Assembly (NCBI GenBank): GCA_035315685.1
Contig: DATFXR010000152.1
Span: 1 to 52,564 of the forward strand
Length of the DNA: 52,564 nucleotides
Reading direction: 5' to 3'
Source: QHWK01 sp035315685
GTDB taxonomy: Bacteria; Acidobacteriota; Vicinamibacteria; Vicinamibacterales; CAVVIG01
The position numbers and the translations under genes are program-made. Of this stretch, positions 51,463-52,564 are shown piece after piece; positions within the stretch are counted from its first letter, which is position 1; each line of letters starts with the position of its first letter. The notes below the pieces were generated by a model, which saw only the letters and a list, made by a program, of their open reading frames with translations, did no database searches and had not been told where the DNA came from.

Positions 51463-52479
51463 TTACTGCCTCACGAATTTCTGGACGACACCGCTGAGTT
51501 GTGCCAGGTACACGTCACCGGACTCGGTGGCCGTGACGCCATGCGCTCCTGGCGTTCCGGGGCCCGACAGGCCGCCGACCGCCGTACCGTCGAGATTCCG
51601 CAGCACTCCACCGGTCCAGATTTTCTGGTCCTTGGTGATGAAGAGTCCCGAGACTCCTCCGATGCCCGTCCACTGCGTCAGGAACTTGCCGTTGGCATCG
51701 AAGACCTCGACGCGTTGGTTGTCGCGATCGGTGACGTACACCCTGCCTTGCGCGTCGGTCACGACGTTGTGCGGCAGCATGAACTGTCCCGCGCCTTTTC
51801 CTCTGGTTCCCCACTCCAGCAGGTACTGACCGTCGCGCGTGAACTTCACCACGCGCGCGTTGCCATACCCGTCGCTGACGTAGAGGTCCCCATTTGCCGC
51901 AAACGCCACATCGGTCGGGAGGTTGAAGGTCGTGCGGCCCGCGCCGGACGTCCCCTTCGTTCCGAGCCGCATGATCTCCTTCCCGTCCCCGTTCAACTTG
52001 TAGACCACATGGCCGGGCGCGTCGATCACCCAGATGTTCCCCTGCGGATCGACACGCACGGAATGGGCGCCGCAATCGGTGCAACCGGCCGGCCCGTACA
52101 CGGCGGAGTAGCGCGATTTGTCGTCCGTCCAGTTTGCTTGAGGAATGGCGGCGACCTTTCCTTCGCTGAACAACGCGTCGCCCCAGGTTCGAAGCAGCGC
52201 GCCTTTGCTGTCGAACTCCATGATCGGGTGCGCGCCGCGATGAAGGACGAGAACGGTGCCGCGCGAGGTGATCGCAACCGAGGACACCTGGATGAAATTC
52301 CAGGCGCCGGGTACGCCAGCCGCGCTGGTCGGCGGCGTCGGCCACTCCAGCAGTTTGTGTGGAAGCGGCGAAATGTCCGCCCCGGCATTGCCGCGGCCAG
52401 CCTGATCGCCGATGACCCGCTCGCCTGCCGTGACGGCCAGCAGGCAAACCACCAGCACGCTCATACGCCAGATGTGCAT
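51463..52479 (-). CDS. Exported NHL-repeat beta-propeller protein
   Basis: A 338-aa periplasmic propeller with a signal peptide. NHL repeats are visible: GAHSVRVDPQGNIWVIDAPGHVVYKLNGDG, FNLPTDVAFAANGDLYVSDGYGNARVVKF and LPHNVVTDAQGRVYVTDRDNQRVEVFDANGK. The overall organisation resembles the peptidyl-alpha-hydroxyglycine alpha-amidating lyase propeller, but the metal ligands of the lyase cannot be confirmed by eye. AGGAGGG lies 6 bases before ATG 52479. A gap of 88 bases separates it from the MoxR gene, so co-transcription is uncertain. Function unknown. Confidence 0.8.
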   Translation of the reverse strand: MHIWRMSVLVVCLLAVTAGERVIGDQAGRGNAGADISPLPHKLLEWPTPPTSAAGVPGAWNFIQVSSVAITSRGTVLVLHRGAHPIMEFDSKGALLRTWGDALFSEGKVAAIPQANWTDDKSRYSAVYGPAGCTDCGAHSVRVDPQGNIWVIDAPGHVVYKLNGDGKEIMRLGTKGTSGAGRTTFNLPTDVAFAANGDLYVSDGYGNARVVKFTRDGQYLLEWGTRGKGAGQFMLPHNVVTDAQGRVYVTDRDNQRVEVFDANGKFLTQWTGIGGVSGLFITKDQKIWTGGVLRNLDGTAVGGLSGPGTPGAHGVTATESGDVYLAQLSGVVQKFVRQ

Positions 52480-52564
52480 CGCAGCCCTCCTGGCAGAACG
52501 ACAGCGGCATTATCGCAGTTCGAGCCGCCGCCGCAACGCATTCCGCGCCTGTCAGGCTGCGACG

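Overview
The window is GC-rich and densely coded. It looks like chromosomal DNA of a soil-type Acidobacteriota, most likely class Vicinamibacteria. That placement is an inference from family content (secreted asparaginase, anti-sigma/YCF48 fusion, carboxypeptidase-regulatory-domain TonB receptor, PQQ dehydrogenase with cytochrome c) and from several small dispersed intergenic repeats. No tRNA, rRNA, CRISPR array, transposase or phage gene was recognised.

Layout. 1-3077: a 5' piece of a secreted protein (minus), a 75-aa conserved-looking ORF, an exported S9-like hydrolase and a type II L-asparaginase whose signal peptide runs through an inverted repeat. 3078-7690 (minus): a DUF2330 protein, an ECF-type sigma factor, an anti-sigma factor with a YCF48-like tail and a GNAT enzyme, preceded by an RnfD/NqrB-like membrane protein. 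7841-13955: a TonB receptor divergent from DUF4331, DUF4198 and HupE/UreJ genes, a probable nickel/cobalt acquisition locus. 14022-17403: a TIM-barrel isomerase-like protein divergent from a dihaem cytochrome c and a PQQ dehydrogenase. 17550-26356: a GNAT enzyme, an M48 protease divergent from a trypsin-fold protein lacking its catalytic His and Ser, a Ca2+/H+ exchanger with a small K+ channel, a stand-alone receiver, a sigma-54 activator without a sensory domain and two PilZ-like proteins. 26357-27379: an exported solute-binding protein.

27707-42528 (plus) is the most unusual part. It is a seven-gene run with overlapping start and stop codons: a 1,858-aa MofA/MnxG-like multicopper oxidase; an exported beta-propeller; a 1,325-aa protein that joins a LodA-like (cysteine tryptophylquinone) oxidase to a haem-oxygenase-like diiron (HDO) domain; a LodB-like flavoprotein; two SCO copper chaperones in tandem; and a cytochrome c fused to a periplasmic-binding-protein fold. 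Read together, this suggests an uncharacterised copper/quinone/iron oxidative pathway.

42145-51374 (minus) is a second tight operon: a MoxR-type AAA+ ATPase, a DUF2201 metallopeptidase/VWA protein, a small membrane protein, DabA, DabB and a second NuoN/M-like membrane subunit. It is probably a DAB-type inorganic-carbon (bicarbonate/CO2) accumulation system carrying its own ATPase/VWA pair. The last gene reads about 0.38 kb antisense into the preceding operon. An NHL-repeat protein closes the window.

Two perfect 22-24 bp hairpins, four copies of a GCAACCGCAGAG inverted-repeat family and other palindromes sit at gene boundaries. In two places they have become part of coding sequence.
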